Source of the DNA: CAYTCZ01 sp964436315
GTDB lineage: Bacteria; Actinomycetota; Thermoleophilia; Gaiellales; Gaiellaceae
NCBI GenBank assembly: GCA_964436315.1
Contig: CAYTCZ010000209.1
Coordinates: 1-5,215 of the forward strand
Direction of reading: 5' to 3'
Length of the DNA: 5,215 nucleotides
This document shows positions 5,094 to 5,215 of this stretch, in pieces (position 1 is the first letter of the stretch; each line of letters opens with the position of its first letter). The translations under genes were made by a program, and so were the position numbers. The notes under the pieces were generated by a model. The model was not told where the DNA came from. It worked only from the letters and a program-made list of their open reading frames with translations, and did not search any database.

Positions 5094-5200
5094 CTAGGCT
5101 TCACTCATCGCGTGTGCCGAGTCAGCTGGCCAGTTCGCTCAGGGCCAGGCCCGATTCCTTGTACGTGGACGTTCTGGGTGGTCGCCTCGGCCTCAGTGCC
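5094..5200 (+). repeat. Structured interspersed repeat, copy 3
   Basis: Begins with the CTAGGCTTCACTCATCGCG block as in copy 2, then has TTCGCTCAGGGC (5134-5145) and CCTTGTACGTGGACG (5157-5171). GCCGAGTCAGCTGGCCAG (5116-5133) pairs with CTGGGTGGTCGCCTCGGC (5174-5191) at 15 of 18 positions, three of them G-U. Position 5 of the stem is A-T here but G-U in copy 2, so pairing is kept while the base differs. The copy runs to within 15 bases of the window edge, so a gene ending to its right cannot be seen. Confidence 0.85.
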
Positions 5201-5215
5201 CTGCCTTCCATTCGG

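Noticed and set aside
1503..5200. Integron cassette array with the repeats as attC sites (an AadA-like gene and one repeat per gene)
   Set aside because: A GTTRRRY-like core (GTTGGGC, minus strand) occurs only in copy 1 and lies in the loop, not at the site ends. Copies 2 and 3 lack it. No integron integrase is present.
1503..5200. CRISPR array
   Set aside because: Only three copies, about 1.7-1.9 kb apart with genes between them, and with diverged arms; no short regular spacers.
1..5215. tRNA, rRNA or transposase genes
   Set aside because: No cloverleaf with a CCA-type acceptor, no rRNA-like conserved sequence and no transposase motif was seen on either strand.

Overview
The window is GC-rich with GC-biased third codon positions. 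The gene set is a 2TM-domain membrane protein, a SnoaL/NTF2-fold protein, an AadA-type nucleotidyltransferase and a MurG-like (GT28-type) glycosyltransferase. This fits a high-GC actinobacterial chromosome, perhaps a Thermoleophilia/Gaiellales-like environmental lineage; the lineage is inference, since no rRNA or other marker gene is present. All four intact genes lie on the minus strand and are separated by long, non-operonic spacers.

Layout from left to right: 52-366, small two-helix membrane protein. 367-902, a spacer holding decayed coding sequence on the minus strand. 903-1445, SnoaL-like protein. 1503-1590, copy 1 of a structured interspersed repeat. 1586-2383, AadA-like nucleotidyltransferase, whose last codons lie in the repeat edge. 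2384-3605, about 1.2 kb without an intact gene. It holds a cysteine-containing C-terminal fragment, a family-2 glycosyltransferase remnant with two frameshifts, a fragment resembling a RiPP (lasso-type) leader, a large inverted repeat and one possible small plus-strand ORF. Copy 2 of the repeat (3406-3512) lies in its right part. 3607-4821, MurG-like glycosyltransferase, preceded by a 31-codon upstream ORF with a Shine-Dalgarno-like sequence. 4926-5093, spacer with a 10-bp perfect inverted repeat. 5094-5200, copy 3 of the repeat.

The genes do not form an obvious pathway. The most distinctive signal is the three-copy repeat of about 85-107 bp. It sits beyond the 3' ends of the nucleotidyltransferase and glycosyltransferase genes and again at the right edge. 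It keeps a near-invariant central sequence and a long stem whose G-U pairs favour folding of the plus strand. Together with several gene fragments of different origin, this suggests a small region of turnover in which gene ends decay between copies of a structured element.
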